A DNA stretch of 64,000 nt from Siphonodentalium dalli (lineage: Eukaryota > Mollusca > Scaphopoda > Gadilida > Siphonodentaliidae): positions 131,629,990-131,693,989 of the forward strand of contig CP136067.1 in assembly GCA_032622095.1 (NCBI GenBank), in the 5' to 3' direction. Below the pieces are notes generated by a model, which worked only from the letters and a program-made list of their open reading frames with translations, was not told the origin of the DNA and ran no database searches. The position numbers and the translations under genes were made by a program. This document shows positions 47,403-59,154 of this stretch, one piece after another (positions within the stretch are counted from its first letter, which is position 1; the number at the start of each line of letters is the position of its first letter).

Positions 47403-47692
47403 AAGCGGGCGGACGACGGACGGGCAACCCATTTACATAATACGACAGTTTTTTTCAAACGGGCGTATAAAAGTCATTACATATTTCCTTATATATCTCA
47501 ATAGTGATGAATAGGAGCATGTGTTACCGCGCGAATTAATAATATATCGAAAAACCGCGCATTACACCAACATCAGACATTGAAAAAATGATTGCTTTGT
47601 TCATTAAAGTTAAATTAACGAAATAGGCACAAAACCAAAGAGGCAAATAGGGGAACTATATTTTTTGTCAGAGCCCGCAATACTGTCGTATA
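47403..47692. other. no recognised feature
   Basis: AT-rich spacer before the palindromic MITE. Confidence 0.3.
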
Positions 47693-47905
47693 CGGTAATG
47701 CCCAAAGTAATTGACCACTTAACCACAGCAGAATTATGGGTAATTTTTCAGGATTTAGTCGGAAATATGGCTTGTTGCCATTCACCGGAAAGCTCTCGGT
47801 GAGAGCTTTCCGATGAATGGCAACAAGCCATATTTCCGACTAAATCCTGAAAAATTACCCATAATTATGCTGTGGTTAAGTGGTCACTTACTTTGGGCAT
47901 TACTG
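47693..47905. mobile_element. 213-bp palindromic MITE with TA flanks
   Basis: The two arms pair almost completely: cggtaatgcccaaagtaa at the left; at the right, ttactttgggcattactg. The centre is gaaagctctcggtgagagctttc. TA lies at each edge (47691-47692, 47906-47907), as for Tc1/mariner-type targets. A single-arm relative is at 11196-11304. Confidence 0.85.
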
Positions 47906-48159
47906 TACGGTTGTGAAGCCTCTCAGCCAATGCCGTAATATATGCATTTTACATGCATTTTTCAGCTTCTTTTAACGATTTTGATTTGTTAAAAAGGCAT
48001 AGTTCTATTTGTTTTCATGTGATTTACATTATCTTCAAACTCGTTATGTTGGGTTTTACTGAAATGGCCATCTGTTGGAAATTTTCAAAACTTAGGGGTT
48101 GTCAGGTTCTAAGTTCCAACACTTGGAAAACTTGAGGCGAGTCTAGATTCTCGGTATTT

Positions 48160-48405
48160 GCAATTTTCATGTTTAAAGACATATTATGTACTTGTTGGGT
48201 GCATGCGTAAAATTGACAAGTTAGTACTCAGGTGCTATGCCAACCTGGGGAATGTAGCATTCAACTAACATCGCCGAAAATGTCAAATAAATCGACTATA
48301 CCACTCCATAGAAAACATCGTCAGAATTACGCTCAATTGTAAATATTTACTACTCGATTCGGGAAGCATCTATCGGCGATAAACTAACGAAAACGATTTC
48401 GCCAT
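48160..48405 (+). repeat. left arm of an inverted repeat around the 48.5-51 kb array
   Basis: gacatattatgtacttgttg, gctatgccaacctggg-like and taaatatttactactcgatt blocks recur in reverse complement at 51366-51485 and 52500-52645. The right arm is split by about 1 kb of other DNA. Confidence 0.65.
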
Positions 48406-48426
48406 GGAGAGTCAGCTGCATTTAAC

Positions 48427-48455
48427 CTATGGTCGACTCGCATATATAAGAGAAT
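48427..48455. repeat. solo half of the hairpin module
   Basis: cctatggtcgactcgcatat followed by ataagagaatgc, joined to unrelated sequence. Confidence 0.8.
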
Positions 48456-48480
48456 GCAGCATTTAATTCATATATAAGAA

Positions 48481-51016
48481 CTAGAAGATGACCCGACTTC
48501 GTCCGGGCTTTGACCTTGAATTGTCTATTTTGAAGGCCAAGGTCAAGTGGGGTCACGATTTGACCCGTCCAAAACACTGCCCGAACAAAAGTACCCGTCG
48601 AAATCCATCCGGTTTTACCCGATTTGACCTTGTAGAAGGTGACCCGACTTCGTCCGGGCTTTGACCTTGAATTGACCATTTTGAAGGTCAAGGTCAGGTG
48701 GGTCAAACACCAACACCTCAAAAATGGTGGAAATCGGCCCAGCGGATACCGGGAAATCGGCCCAGCGGATACCGAGATACCCTATGCATCAAATTTCGTC
48801 CGTAAAAATCCGCCAGTTTAACCCGATGTGATTTCCACTCAAGTATATAAAAGCGCCTCATATACACACGCTCATTAATTATCAAGTTTCAACGTAAAGA
48901 TAAATTACCATCGGTGCCCGAGATATCGCCAAAACGTCTGAAACAGTAAAATGCATCGGCCGGTTAAGCGTTAACGTGATCTAACGTTATGACCTCTAAC
49001 GACGTCATAGAAGTTACGCATTGTTTTTATCCTGATGGAAGATAGTACCACTTCTTCTTGATAATTTAGGCAGATAACTAAAACGGATACATACGCATTA
49101 TATATCGTTGGAAAGAGGAAACACGAAAGATTCTCACAGTGTCATTATTATGACTGGCATTTTATTATTCGCGCTGTTTCGAATCGATTTGTGAGCACCG
49201 AACTCAAATGAAAGTCCCGTAACACAGCGTAAAAACAGATTTGACCTCAGCAATTGAAAAGTTGACCTCGGATCTGAAAATCAATAGGCCCATGTTCGTT
49301 CCCGGGTCGAATTACGTGTCCGTACCAAGTTTGGTCGAAATCGGTCCAGCCGTGTTCGAGTCCATCGCGAACACACACACACACACACACACATACACAC
49401 ACAGATCTTCCAAAATATATAATAGACTAGAAGGTGACCCGACTTCGTCCGGGCTGTTCAAAAAACAAATTTCAAGTCGATAGCTCCACCCGTTTCCGAG
49501 TTCTGGTCTGCGCATGCGTATCCGGGGCAAGATACATACACATACCAAATTTCAAGTCGATAGCTCCACCCGTTTCCGAGATATATAGCACAATGTCATT
49601 TGTGGATACCTCGGCCGGTGATGAGTTAACGCGACATCGGCCGGTTAAGAGTTAACGCGATCACGTCACGATTTGTTGATGGCGTAATATATTTACGCAA
49701 TGTTTTTCGATGAGCGAAGCATGGTCCTGTGTTCTTCCCGATAATTAAGGTAGAAACTTTAAACGTACACAGGCGTGTGATACATCATTGGAAAGATGAA
49801 GCGCCACAGATTCTAACCGTGCAAATTATATGACTGGCAATTTATTATTCGCGTTATATCGAATCGATTTGTGAGCACCGAACTGAAATATATTAGCGCA
49901 AAACGGCGTAAAAACAGATTTGACCTCGGCACGTGAAAAGTTTAGCTCGGATCTGAAAATTAATAGGCCTATGCCACTTCCCGACAGAAAATACCCCCAC
50001 ATACCAAGTTTCATCGAAATCGGCTCGGTCGTTTTCGAGTCCATCGCGATCACACACACACACAGACACACAGATCTTCCAAAATATATAATAGACTAGA
50101 AGGTGACCCGACTTCGTCCGGGTTTGACCTTGAATTGTCTATTTTGAAGGCCAAGGTCAAGTGGGGTCACGATTTGACCCGTCCAAAACACAGTGCCCGA
50201 ACAAAAGTACCCGACAAAAGTACCCGTCGAAATCCATCCGGTTTTACCCGATTTGACCTTGAATTGACCATTTTGAAGGTCAGGTGGGGTCAAACAGCAA
50301 CACCCCAAAATTGGTAGAAATCGGCCCAGCGGATACCCTGAAATCGGCCCAGCGGATACCGAGATACCCTATGCATCAAATTTCGTCCGTAAAAATCCGC
50401 CAGTTTAACCCGATTTGATTTCCACTCAAGTATATAAACGCGCCTCATATACACACGCTCATTAATTATCAAGTTTCAACGTAAAGATAAATTACCATCG
50501 GTGCCCGAGATATCGCCAAGACGTCTGAAACAGTCAAATGCATCGGCCGGTTAAGCGTTAACGTGATCTAACGTTATGACCTCTAACGACGTCATAGAAG
50601 GTACGCATTGTTTTTATCCTGATGGAAGATAGTACCACTTCTTCTTGATAATTGAGGCAGATAACTAAAACGGATACATACGCATTATATATCGTTGGAA
50701 AGAGGAAACACGAAGGATTCTCACAGTGTCATTATTATGACTGGCATTTTATTATTCGCGCTGTTTCGAATCGATTTGTAAGCACCGAACTCAAATGAAA
50801 GTCCCGTAACACAGCGTAAAAACAGATTTGACCTCGGCACGTGAAAAGTTGACATCGGATCTGAAAATTAATAGGCCCATGCCACCCCCCGGCCGAAAAT
50901 ACCCCCACATACCAAGTTTCATCGAAATCGGCTCGGCCGTTTTCGAGTCCATCGCGATCACACAGACAGACACACACACACGCACACACACACAGATCTT
51001 CCAAAATATATAATAG
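48481..51016 (+). repeat. three head-to-tail composite repeat units
   Basis: Units 48481-49425, 49426-50094 and 50095-51016 each begin actagaaggtgacccgactt and end with an (AC)n run plus agatcttccaaaatatataa. Unit 2 lacks an internal block and instead has a short duplicated segment (caaatttcaagtcgatagct). Within units 1 and 3, gaaatcggcccagcggatac is duplicated. The open frames have no consistent coding signal. Confidence 0.88.
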
Positions 51017-51023
51017 ATGACCG

Positions 51024-51340
51024 TGTGTGTTGTCAATTTGGATGTACTATTTGTAAAACAAGATTATTCTCCATTTATATTAGATCACCATACCGGAGTG
51101 TTTCGCATCACTTTAACAATGTGATAAATAATTATGTTTCCATCTTCTCCAGTTCTAAACGCCGAAGCTACTCCGCATTTTCTTAATAAAATCTTTCCTT
51201 TCCAACCTCTGCTTCGCTTCCTCTATCTTAAAGTCATGTGAAACACCCCGGTAGGGTGATCAAATAGAAATGGAGAATAATCTTGTTCAAAGTAGTTATT
51301 TTTACAAATATCATATCTAAATTGACAATACACAACGTCA
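51024..51340. mobile_element. 317-bp inverted-repeat MITE
   Basis: Arms of about 90-110 bp share attgtcaattt, aacaagattattctccattt, gatcacc and taccgg.gtgtttc, separated by about 120 bp. Confidence 0.75.
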
Positions 51341-51365
51341 TTCTTATATATTAATTAGATGCAGT

Positions 51366-52645
51366 GACTGCCGATGGCGAAATCGTTTTCGTTAGTTTAT
51401 CGCCGATGGATGCGTCCCGATTCGAGTAGTAAATATTTACAATTTAGCGTAGTTCAGACGATGTTTTCTATGGAGTGCAGTCTGGAGTAAACTACATACC
51501 CACATATGACAAATAGTGGGTCTGACGACCTTTCGTTCAGTTTTCATTTCCCAAACCCGGGATTCCTTGCAATTACCGCCAATCAAAACTTAGCTCCAAG
51601 AAATGTGTGCCCCAATAAAAAACTAGTAACATGTCACGTGCTCTCGGTGTGGAAATTCCGAAGGTGTGGCTATATGTTGTTAAAATAGTATCCATGACGT
51701 CATTTATACCGGAAGAGAAATTCACAAATCGACAAATAAAGTAGATTGTTGACGAGCGGTCGAAAGTTTAAAATCAAGAATCACCGGAATTTGGATTGCA
51801 GGCAACTGTAATTAGGGTACAACTGGCCAATCTTTGGAGCTAATAATACGGCTGTGTAATGTCGGGAGGGTTTCGGTGGGGTTGGTGGTAGAATTGTGTT
51901 GCTCTACGCTCGTTTTGGCTGCGGTGGTACTACTGTCGGTACTGGGGAACTGATAGATCGTTTTGTTATGTCATTTAACTTTTTTTTAGTTCTGTAGTTG
52001 TTTTAGCAGATAGTCCCGACATTCATGTATTTTTGATTCGTGGCCGTTGATTTGTGTTATTTTTTGACAACATGGGAGACAAATCGCCTGGCCGATCTAA
52101 AAAATAATTCGTTCTGAGTCCAAGACTGGCAAGAGATCCACAGACATTTTTTATAATTTCAAGAAGATCTGTCTTAGTTATTGTACATATTATTTTGGAT
52201 CCCGGAAGCTAGCCCTTTATTGTCAGTAAAACAACCGCCGAACGAAAAGTCACAAACCCTGCAACTATTAATTCCGATTCTTAGAATCGGCTTCACATGG
52301 TTGAAGCGGCCATGACGGCACTGGCACGTGACCATGTTTACGCCTGTCAATCAACTAATTTCAGATTTATATTTAGTGCGGTGTGACGTAATTTGGTAGA
52401 AGCCCACAACCTTTCAGAAATGAAAAGTTGATGGGAATGCAATAGACTCAGTATCAGTATGAATCTGAGTGTATGTTTACATAGACTGTATGGAGTGGTA
52501 CGGTCGATTTGCTTGATATTGTCGGTTATGTTAGTAGAATGCTACATTCATCCAGTTGGCATAGCATCTGAATATTAACTTGTCAGTTTCACGCACCCGA
52601 ACAAGTACATAATATGTCTTTAAGTGCATGTTTCCTCCTGCAACT
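51366..52645 (-). repeat. right arm of the inverted repeat, interrupted
   Basis: 51366-51485 and 52500-52645 match the left arm at 48160-48405 in reverse complement. 51486-52500 is an insertion with no recognised gene. A short ATG frame at 52071 (MGDKSPGRSKK, then stop) is too small to call. Confidence 0.6.
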
Positions 52646-52734
52646 CCAACTCCTTTGTTTTCCAATCTCTCTCCACTGTTGCATTCCGTGTTAGATATTC
52701 CAACATTCCAGATTTTCTTTTCGGTACCGGTAGT

Positions 52735-53180
52735 AAAGTCCCCATATCATCAAGTTATAACAACAACAACAATCATCAAATTACGCTTTTGTTATCAAAA
52801 TCGATTAGTTGCAACAAAATGATACTAAGCGCTGTCAACTAGGGTATAAAATTTCCCAAAACGTGTTATTTATCAACATATTGTTCAACGAAATATGGCC
52901 GTATTATCACTTGAGTATCACGAAATTTGGCCGTATTACCACTTGATTTTAGAGTTATCCATCTTCATCCGCAATTTTGTCCGAGACCGTAGATTTTGAC
53001 GACTCTTTTCTGTGCCACATATAATTACACATTTCGAGAAAAAAGCAAATTTAAAAAATCGATATCTGATCACTCTGAGCTTTGATGGGTGGGTTCCTCG
53101 ACTCGGATCAAATAATTTTTACCCCCGAAGCCGAAAAAATAGTCATTTGATAGCGTTATTTCGGATTGTGCATCTTTAAA
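52735..53180. mobile_element. diverged copy of the AGGTACTCAATCCGA MITE
   Basis: Matches 35200-35619 along its length (ccccatatcatca, caacaacaac, gttatttatcaaca, gatatctgatcactctgag, tcggattgtgcatctttaaa). Internal duplication of ggccgtattatcacttga. Confidence 0.75.
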
Positions 53181-53248
53181 GACCATACTAGTTAAATAAT
53201 TATTTAGAAAGCATTTTCTTAAATGTGTAGGGGTAAGAGTGCTTCCAG

Positions 53249-55565
53249 TTAGTCCAGTGCATTTATGGTTTCACCTCAAAATAATTGCAACACAAAGTTT
53301 CTCAGTGGGAATAAGTACTTTAACCCATCACAAATACTATACTAAAAATCAACAAGAATCAAGAAATGCGAAATTGATGAATTTTGTGAAATAAATTTAG
53401 TAAAATTTGGTAAAATAATCATTTTATAGCTTTTTAAGGATGTTTACAAAAAACTTCCTTTCACAAGTCCTTCCATTTATATATCCATTTTGTAGAGTGC
53501 ACAACCCTGATTACAGAACAGAAAACTTTTCCTAGATACGTTCAGTATTTTTTGAGTTATGTGCCTCCAAAAAATGGAGTTTGTCTAATTTCGGAGGCTC
53601 AATTTCTCAAAATTAGTTGAAATCCATTTTTTATGGTCTTGTATTTTAAAAAATAAAGAAAATGAAGGGATTCCTTGTTGTTTTAGTCATTTCCTCTCTA
53701 GGTTGTGCACAAAATATGATTTCTTTATGCATCTATGATTGAGAGGACAAAAATATTCTTAAACAAAATGTGTGTTCCACCATTGTATGGACAGCCAAAT
53801 TTGCCTGTGGTCCAGAACCGGCGTGATAAAATAGCATATTTGATGTCATACAAATCAATAATTATATATCCATATTCCCTGTCTTTCTCATAATCACTTA
53901 AGTATACATCGTTAAACACATTGTAAAGGAATTTCTCAAATCATGGCGTAGAAAATCAAATTATGGCCCTATGAATCTTTAGAATTGACTCATCTAAAAA
54001 TGCCATTTAGGGGCGGTTTTTTTTTTCATTTTTAAAGGTTTTTGTGTATAAATTGTAAAAACAATGTATGTTCAATGTGCAAAATCATTTGAACTTTCCT
54101 CCTGAAACACTTTAGGGTTGAAATAAATGCCTTATGTTGGATATGTCAATGAATGTCACTGAATTTCACTAAATATTTTTCTGGAAACTGATGCTAAATT
54201 TGAATATCTGAAAAATGGGGTAGGGGAAACCATATTGACAAAATCTAGAAAATATGGACCTTGATGCATAAAACTTTAACATCACCAGCTCCTACAAACC
54301 TTATTCTTTCATACAGAGTAAACTGCTTCCTGTTTTGATGTTCATATTTAGAGCTACGATCCTTTTTGTTGTCACTCAATGGCGAAATGGCGAATCATTA
54401 TTTCGGGCTGGTTCTATATAACATGCTGATCAAGTTCTAAATAAACATCTAATATTTATTAAAGTACTAAACTGTTTACCATGCAAGAATAATCGGTACA
54501 AACTGGAATAAAACAACCCTTTGTCTCCAATGACTAGAATATGGTGACAAGATCATAGCCTTTGTGATTTCACCTACCCCATTATCAACATTCAAATTTG
54601 GAGTCAGTTTCTTGAAAAATATGTGAAATCCAGTGACTGTTGATTGGCATAACCAATGTAATCATATTTTTCCAACACTAAGTGTTTTAGGAGGAACGTT
54701 CAAATGATTTTACACATTAAACACTAATTGTATTCATTGTTGTTTACTATTTGTGCACAAAAAAAACTTTAAAATGGACAAAAACACCACAAAACAGTCC
54801 AAAATGGCATTTTTGGAAAAGAGTCAATAGAAAGGATTCATAGGGCCATAAGTTGATTATGGCACATATGTGTTTAGCAATTCCAGCACAGCGTATTTAA
54901 CCTAGTATACGTAAGAGGTTGTGAGAAATACAGGGCATATGGATATCAATTTATTGAGTTGTATGACCTCAAATATGGTATTTAATCACACCAGTTCTGT
55001 GTCACAAGGCAAATTTGGCTAAGTCCATACAATGGAACACACATTTTGTTTAAGAATATTTTTGTCTTCTCGATCATAGATGCATAACGAAATCATTTTT
55101 TGTGCCCAATATAGTGAGGCAACTAATACAACAGTAAGATATCCCTTCATTGTTCTCTAGTTTTTAAAATACTAGACCCTAAAATATGGATTTTAGCTAA
55201 TTCTTCAGAAATTGAGGCTCCGAAATTAGACAAACTCCCAATTTTGGAGGCAAATAACTCGAAAAATTCTCAACGTATCTGGAAAATGATTTCTGTTCTG
55301 TAATCAGGATTGTGTACTCAACAAAATGGATATATAAATGGAAGGACATGTGAAATGAAGTTTTTTATAAACATCCTTGAAAAGCTATAAAATGGTTATT
55401 TTACCAAATTTTACTAAATTTATTTCACAAAATTTATCAATTTCACCTTTCTTGATTTTTAGTATGTTGTTTATAATTGGTTAATAGACTTATTCCTGCT
55501 AAGAAACATTGTCTTGCAATTGGATTGAGGTTTGGCACTTTATTCTCATAAATGCACTGAACTAA
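53249..55565. mobile_element. 2.3-kb foldback element
   Basis: It starts ttagtccagtgcatttatg and ends cataaatgcactgaactaa. Arms of about 1 kb pair at 70-90% by eye (e.g. ttccatttatatatccattt, tctaatttcggagg, ggatatgtca regions). The spacer is roughly 54230-54570. No protein is recognised inside; frames are shadows. Confidence 0.85.
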
Positions 55566-55581
55566 TAGGCACGAAGATAGT

Positions 55582-56040
55582 ATGAACATGGGAGGGAAAG
55601 ATGTTATGAGTTATGTATTCAAGCGAACATCCCAAGCAATAATAATGAGTGCTCCGTCTCTCAAGATCGACAACGACGTTGTACACATCGACCCACAACT
55701 CTTGTTTCAGAGGCTTATCACTGTTGCCAAAGCGCCGACCAGAGGTGATGTAACCTGCTGTGTCAGACTTTAGGTAGAAAAGGATTTCATTTACATACAC
55801 TATCACCAGCTGCAGTGTTGGAAGGGGCTTAATTTGGAACCAACTGATTGGGGATGGCAGGTTAAGGATGGGCGGCTTAATCCTATCAAATGTGAGGAAC
55901 CACCAGCTCCAAAAGAACTACTGAACATCATTCGTTGTAAATGTAAAACGGACTGCAAAAGTAATAGGTGCACATGCCGAAAACATGGAATTATGTGTTC
56001 TATGTCTTGTGGGGAATGCCAAGGTGCTGCAATAGTTTGA
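55582..56040 (+). pseudogene. fragment of a repeated gene with C-terminal CXC-type cysteine motif
   Basis: One frame with a single in-frame TAG at 55771. The first part reads FKRTSQA and VVHIDPQLLFQRLITVA. After the stop come CWKGLNLEPTDWGWQV, PPAPKELLNIIRC, then KCKTDCKSNRCTCRKHG and CSMSCGECQG: a nine-to-ten-cysteine cluster of the tesmin/TSO1 CXC kind. Families of uncharacterised invertebrate proteins combine an LLFQRL-like segment with this ending. The middle of the protein appears missing and the start is arbitrary. It lies between a foldback element and a third copy of that element's terminus, so it may have been carried by the transposon. Confidence 0.6.
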
Positions 56041-56484
56041 TTATTTGCTTGTAGTAACAACATGAAAAAAAAAACCAACAATTGTGGATATAACTATATA
56101 ACAATAGTTCCAAGCCCAGTTGTGACAATTTTACAACTGCATCAAGAGTTATTGTAGACTTCCAGTTTTCACTGAATTTTGGCAAATTTTTCAACTTTTT
56201 GACCCAAATTTCGAAAATTTAATCAATATTTATAGAATAAAATGATACAAATTCATGGATACAACTGTACCACAGTTTATCATTGTGAAAATATAACAAT
56301 TGTATGTTTACATCAAGAGTTATTAACAAAAAATGTTAATCTCCATTTTTCACCAATTTTTCATAATTTTCGCCACTTTTTGCCTCAAAAAGGCCATTTC
56401 GCATGTTCAGATTTTTGTTGATTTTTAGCTGAGTATACTCTATGATGCTCCCAACCAAAATAAAACAAAAACTTTTGTGTTGCA
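56041..56484. other. AT-rich spacer, no feature recognised
   Basis: Probably interior of the same composite element; no motif seen. Confidence 0.3.
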
Positions 56485-56532
56485 ATTATTTTGAGGTTCA
56501 GCCCTATTTTCTCATAAATGCACTGGACTAAG
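56485..56532. repeat. third copy of the 53.2-55.6 kb foldback terminus
   Basis: ttgcaattattttgaggttc and tctcataaatgcactggact match the right terminus at 55520-55565, same orientation. With the left terminus at 53249 it would define a 3.28-kb unit. Confidence 0.7.
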
Positions 56533-56864
56533 TAGTAATCTGGGATATATTTCTCCCTCAAAACAAACAAAATATCCTGACGTAAATCACGAGGAATGCC
56601 TGTTTCTCGTTTCCCGTTTGAACGTGAAACTTGGATTTCGCAACCTGCATATTGTCCAGCTTTACGAAACGTGTAGCGAAGAAGAATAATTCAATCTATT
56701 GCTTATCGAATAACAGATCAGCAGTGTGCAAGCAGAGATGACAAATAAAACAATAGGGTTATCTCGCTTTCTCTATATCTACAAGTTTCATTGGCCGCCA
56801 TATTTTAACGCCATAAAATCACATGACTTTTCCCGCCAATTGCATATCCATAGCAATACCATAG
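56533..56864. other. no recognised feature
   Basis: Nothing that I can support. Confidence 0.3.
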
Positions 56865-57205
56865 TAACGCTGAAGGGGTCACTCTCACCAAAAGAAAACT
56901 GCTGAAGGGTACACATGGTTTGAAAATGTGCTGAAGGGTACACAGGGTTTGTGCACGGCACAAGCACCGTTACTAAAACTGTATTTCTGAAAGTCCGACG
57001 ACCATTAGCAGTTTGTGTTCAGTTCATTTTAATGTTCATTGGAACGCAAGCAATCATTCTCTAACAGAAACCATGGCAGATACGAAAACTAAACGTCATT
57101 TAGAACGAGATTTCAAAACATGTGTACCCTTCAGCACATTTTCAAAACCTGTGTACCTTTCAGCACATGTTTTGGTGAGAGTGACCCCTTCAGCCATAGT
57201 AACAC
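56865..57205. mobile_element. inverted-repeat MITE with internal gctgaagggtacac repeats
   Basis: Left arm 56865-56960 contains gctgaaggggtcactctcac and two gctgaagggtacaca blocks. The right arm 57115-57205 is its complement. The spacer is about 150 bp. Confidence 0.75.
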
Positions 57206-57544
57206 ACGGTACAAGTTATGCGTACGTGTGGCTTATCCTGGCTAAATATTCCAGGTAATTTTTGCCAGCTGTGTGAATGTACACTGAAACAATACAACAC
57301 AAAATGTATGCCAATGATTTCGTGACTTTTCTTGTGACTCAGCCAGGTTAGGATGCATCTTCTTCCCAGTCTGTACAAAGGACTAGAACTGCAATTAACA
57401 ACTCGGAATTTACACAATGATCACGTCGTGGAGGACCTTAACCCTTTCATGGCGGAAGCTTCCTGAAAGTTTGCGAAATCCCTGTGCCAATGTAACCTCT
57501 TATATAGGTCGCCTCGCATATATAAGATAATATATTGACCTAAC

Positions 57545-57865
57545 AAATTTTATATTATTGTTTATAATTGTTAAAGAATTTAAGAAAAATATGAAAAAAA
57601 ATGATATAAAATTGTTAAAGAATGTAAGAAATAATGACAAAAAATTATAACAATTGTTAATGAATGTATATTAGACAAAATGATAAAAACTGATAAAATA
57701 AATGTAAGAAAAAATGTTCAAAAATGATTAAAAAATTTGTTAAAGAATGTAAGAAAAAATCATAAAAATTGTCATATAATGTAAGAAAACATTATAAGAA
57801 TGTAAGGACAAATAATAAAAAATCATAAAATTTGTTAAAGAATGTAAGAAAATTGATAAAAAAAA
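57545..57865. repeat. AT-rich gttaaagaatgtaagaaaaaatga array
   Basis: About ten degenerate copies, the longest of these spacer arrays in the window. Confidence 0.8.
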
Positions 57866-57929
57866 TTTAGGCCAATGCATTCTCTTATATATGCGAGGCG
57901 ACCTATGGTCGGCTCGCATATATTATAAG

Positions 57930-58068
57930 TTATTGTGGTGGATTGACAGTGATGGAGTGACATTGAAGGCTTGGAGTTTATGTTCAACCGAGTCGCGAAG
58001 CGACGAGGTTGAACATACGCTCCAAGAAGCCAATGTCACACAATGTTACCGTCAATTCACCACAATAA
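57930..58068. repeat. 139-bp palindrome inserted in a hairpin arm
   Basis: ttattgtggtggattgacag pairs with its complement ending at 58068, centred on gtcgcgaagcgac. Its arms have scattered mismatches. Confidence 0.8.
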
Positions 58069-58506
58069 CGTGTATGTTCTGCCTACAGTCCTGGTCATTC
58101 TTAGAAATTTGACTTTGACTTTTGTTACCTGTTTATGTTCTTATAATTTATATTAATTGTATGCATTCTCTAAATATCTCCATGAATGGAGGAAATAAAG
58201 AATATATATATTACGTTGTTCAACGTAAATGGCGTCATGAAAAAAGCAGGCCAGCGAGAGACGATGAAAGGGTTGTCTTGGTTTCCCTTATGTTGACGAC
58301 TCGAGACGTAAACATAGGATATGTTGTGCGGCTCTCTGACTAGTCAACGACGCGGTTTCTTACTGGATGCGGAACAGAAGAGAGTGCATTGGCACTTTGC
58401 CTTTAATGTTGCGTGAAAGGGTTAAAAAAGTAAACCGCGATTCAATCCCGATGTTTCACATCTTGTAGGCGAAATTTGAATATCATTCACCAGTAAGATG
58501 GTTGTA

Positions 58507-58733
58507 CCCTGTGCCAATGCATTCTCTTATATATGCGAGTCGACCATAGGTCGCCTCGCATATATAAGAGAATGCATTGGCTTAACACATTAAAAATTAT
58601 AAAATTGTTAAAGAATGTAAGAAAAAATGGTAAAAAGTGTTAAAAAAAGATTTTTTAGGCCAATGCATTCTCTTATATATGCGAGGCGACCTATGGTCGA
58701 CTCGCATATATAAGAGAATGCATTGGCACAGGG
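58507..58733. mobile_element. double-hairpin module
   Basis: Hairpins at 58507-58581 (left type) and 58658-58733 (right type) around a 76-bp AT spacer. Right-flanking ctaactgtaactatcacaat matches the piggyBac-like MITE interior, but no TTAA ends are found. Confidence 0.85.
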
Positions 58734-59154
58734 CTAACTGTAACTATCACAATGTGAAAACCACGAAAAAAATGCTAATGACTTTTTCTTCGAATGTGAC
58801 CTTTATGCCGAAAACGGGCTTAATTAGGCTTTGCAACAGCTTGTCCGCTACAAAATTCACTCTGTAGAAACGCTACTTTTCGGTGACCCTAAACTGAAGT
58901 GTAAAGAAAATGGTTAAATTTTTAAGGCGGTTCAATCAATATACTGGTTGATTTGCTAGGTAGGACCCGATGAGCAATTGTTGTTTGCTTTTGTTTACTC
59001 ATTATCTTGTTAATCTCTCATTATCGTGTGTTTGTTTGTTTGTTTGAGAACAGCAGTGCTAAGGAAAGGTTCCTTCAAAACGAGTTTCCTAAAAATGTTG
59101 TTGTTGTTGTAGAAAGTGTGACCAAGAAGAGTACAAATGTTTTATAGTATATTA
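58734..59154. other. no recognised feature
   Basis: Contains simple gtt/tgtt runs near 59025-59045 and 59097-59111 only. Confidence 0.3.

Larger units (their letters stand above)
57438..58425. mobile_element. TTAACCCTTTCATG MITE, expanded and broken
   Basis: Ends TTAACCCTTTCATGG and GCGTGAAAGGGTTAA (14-bp inverted termini, TTAA flanks). Inside are a damaged left hairpin (57480-57540), a long gttaaagaatgtaag array (57545-57865) and a right hairpin (from 57870). The right hairpin's second half is displaced to about 58378-58396 by an insertion containing another palindrome. Confidence 0.75.

Noticed and set aside
49241..51036. Cys/Val- and Thr/His-repeat ORFs in the 48.5-51 kb array
   Set aside because: They arise from the (AC)n tail of each unit and are not conserved in frame between units.
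52071..52190. First exon beginning MGDKSPGRSKK
   Set aside because: Stops after 11 codons with no good donor site. A frameshifted continuation is possible but too weak.
55771..55773. Stop-codon readthrough or recoding in the CXC gene
   Set aside because: TAG in a fragment lacking much of the protein, with no downstream recoding structure seen; ordinary decay is simpler.
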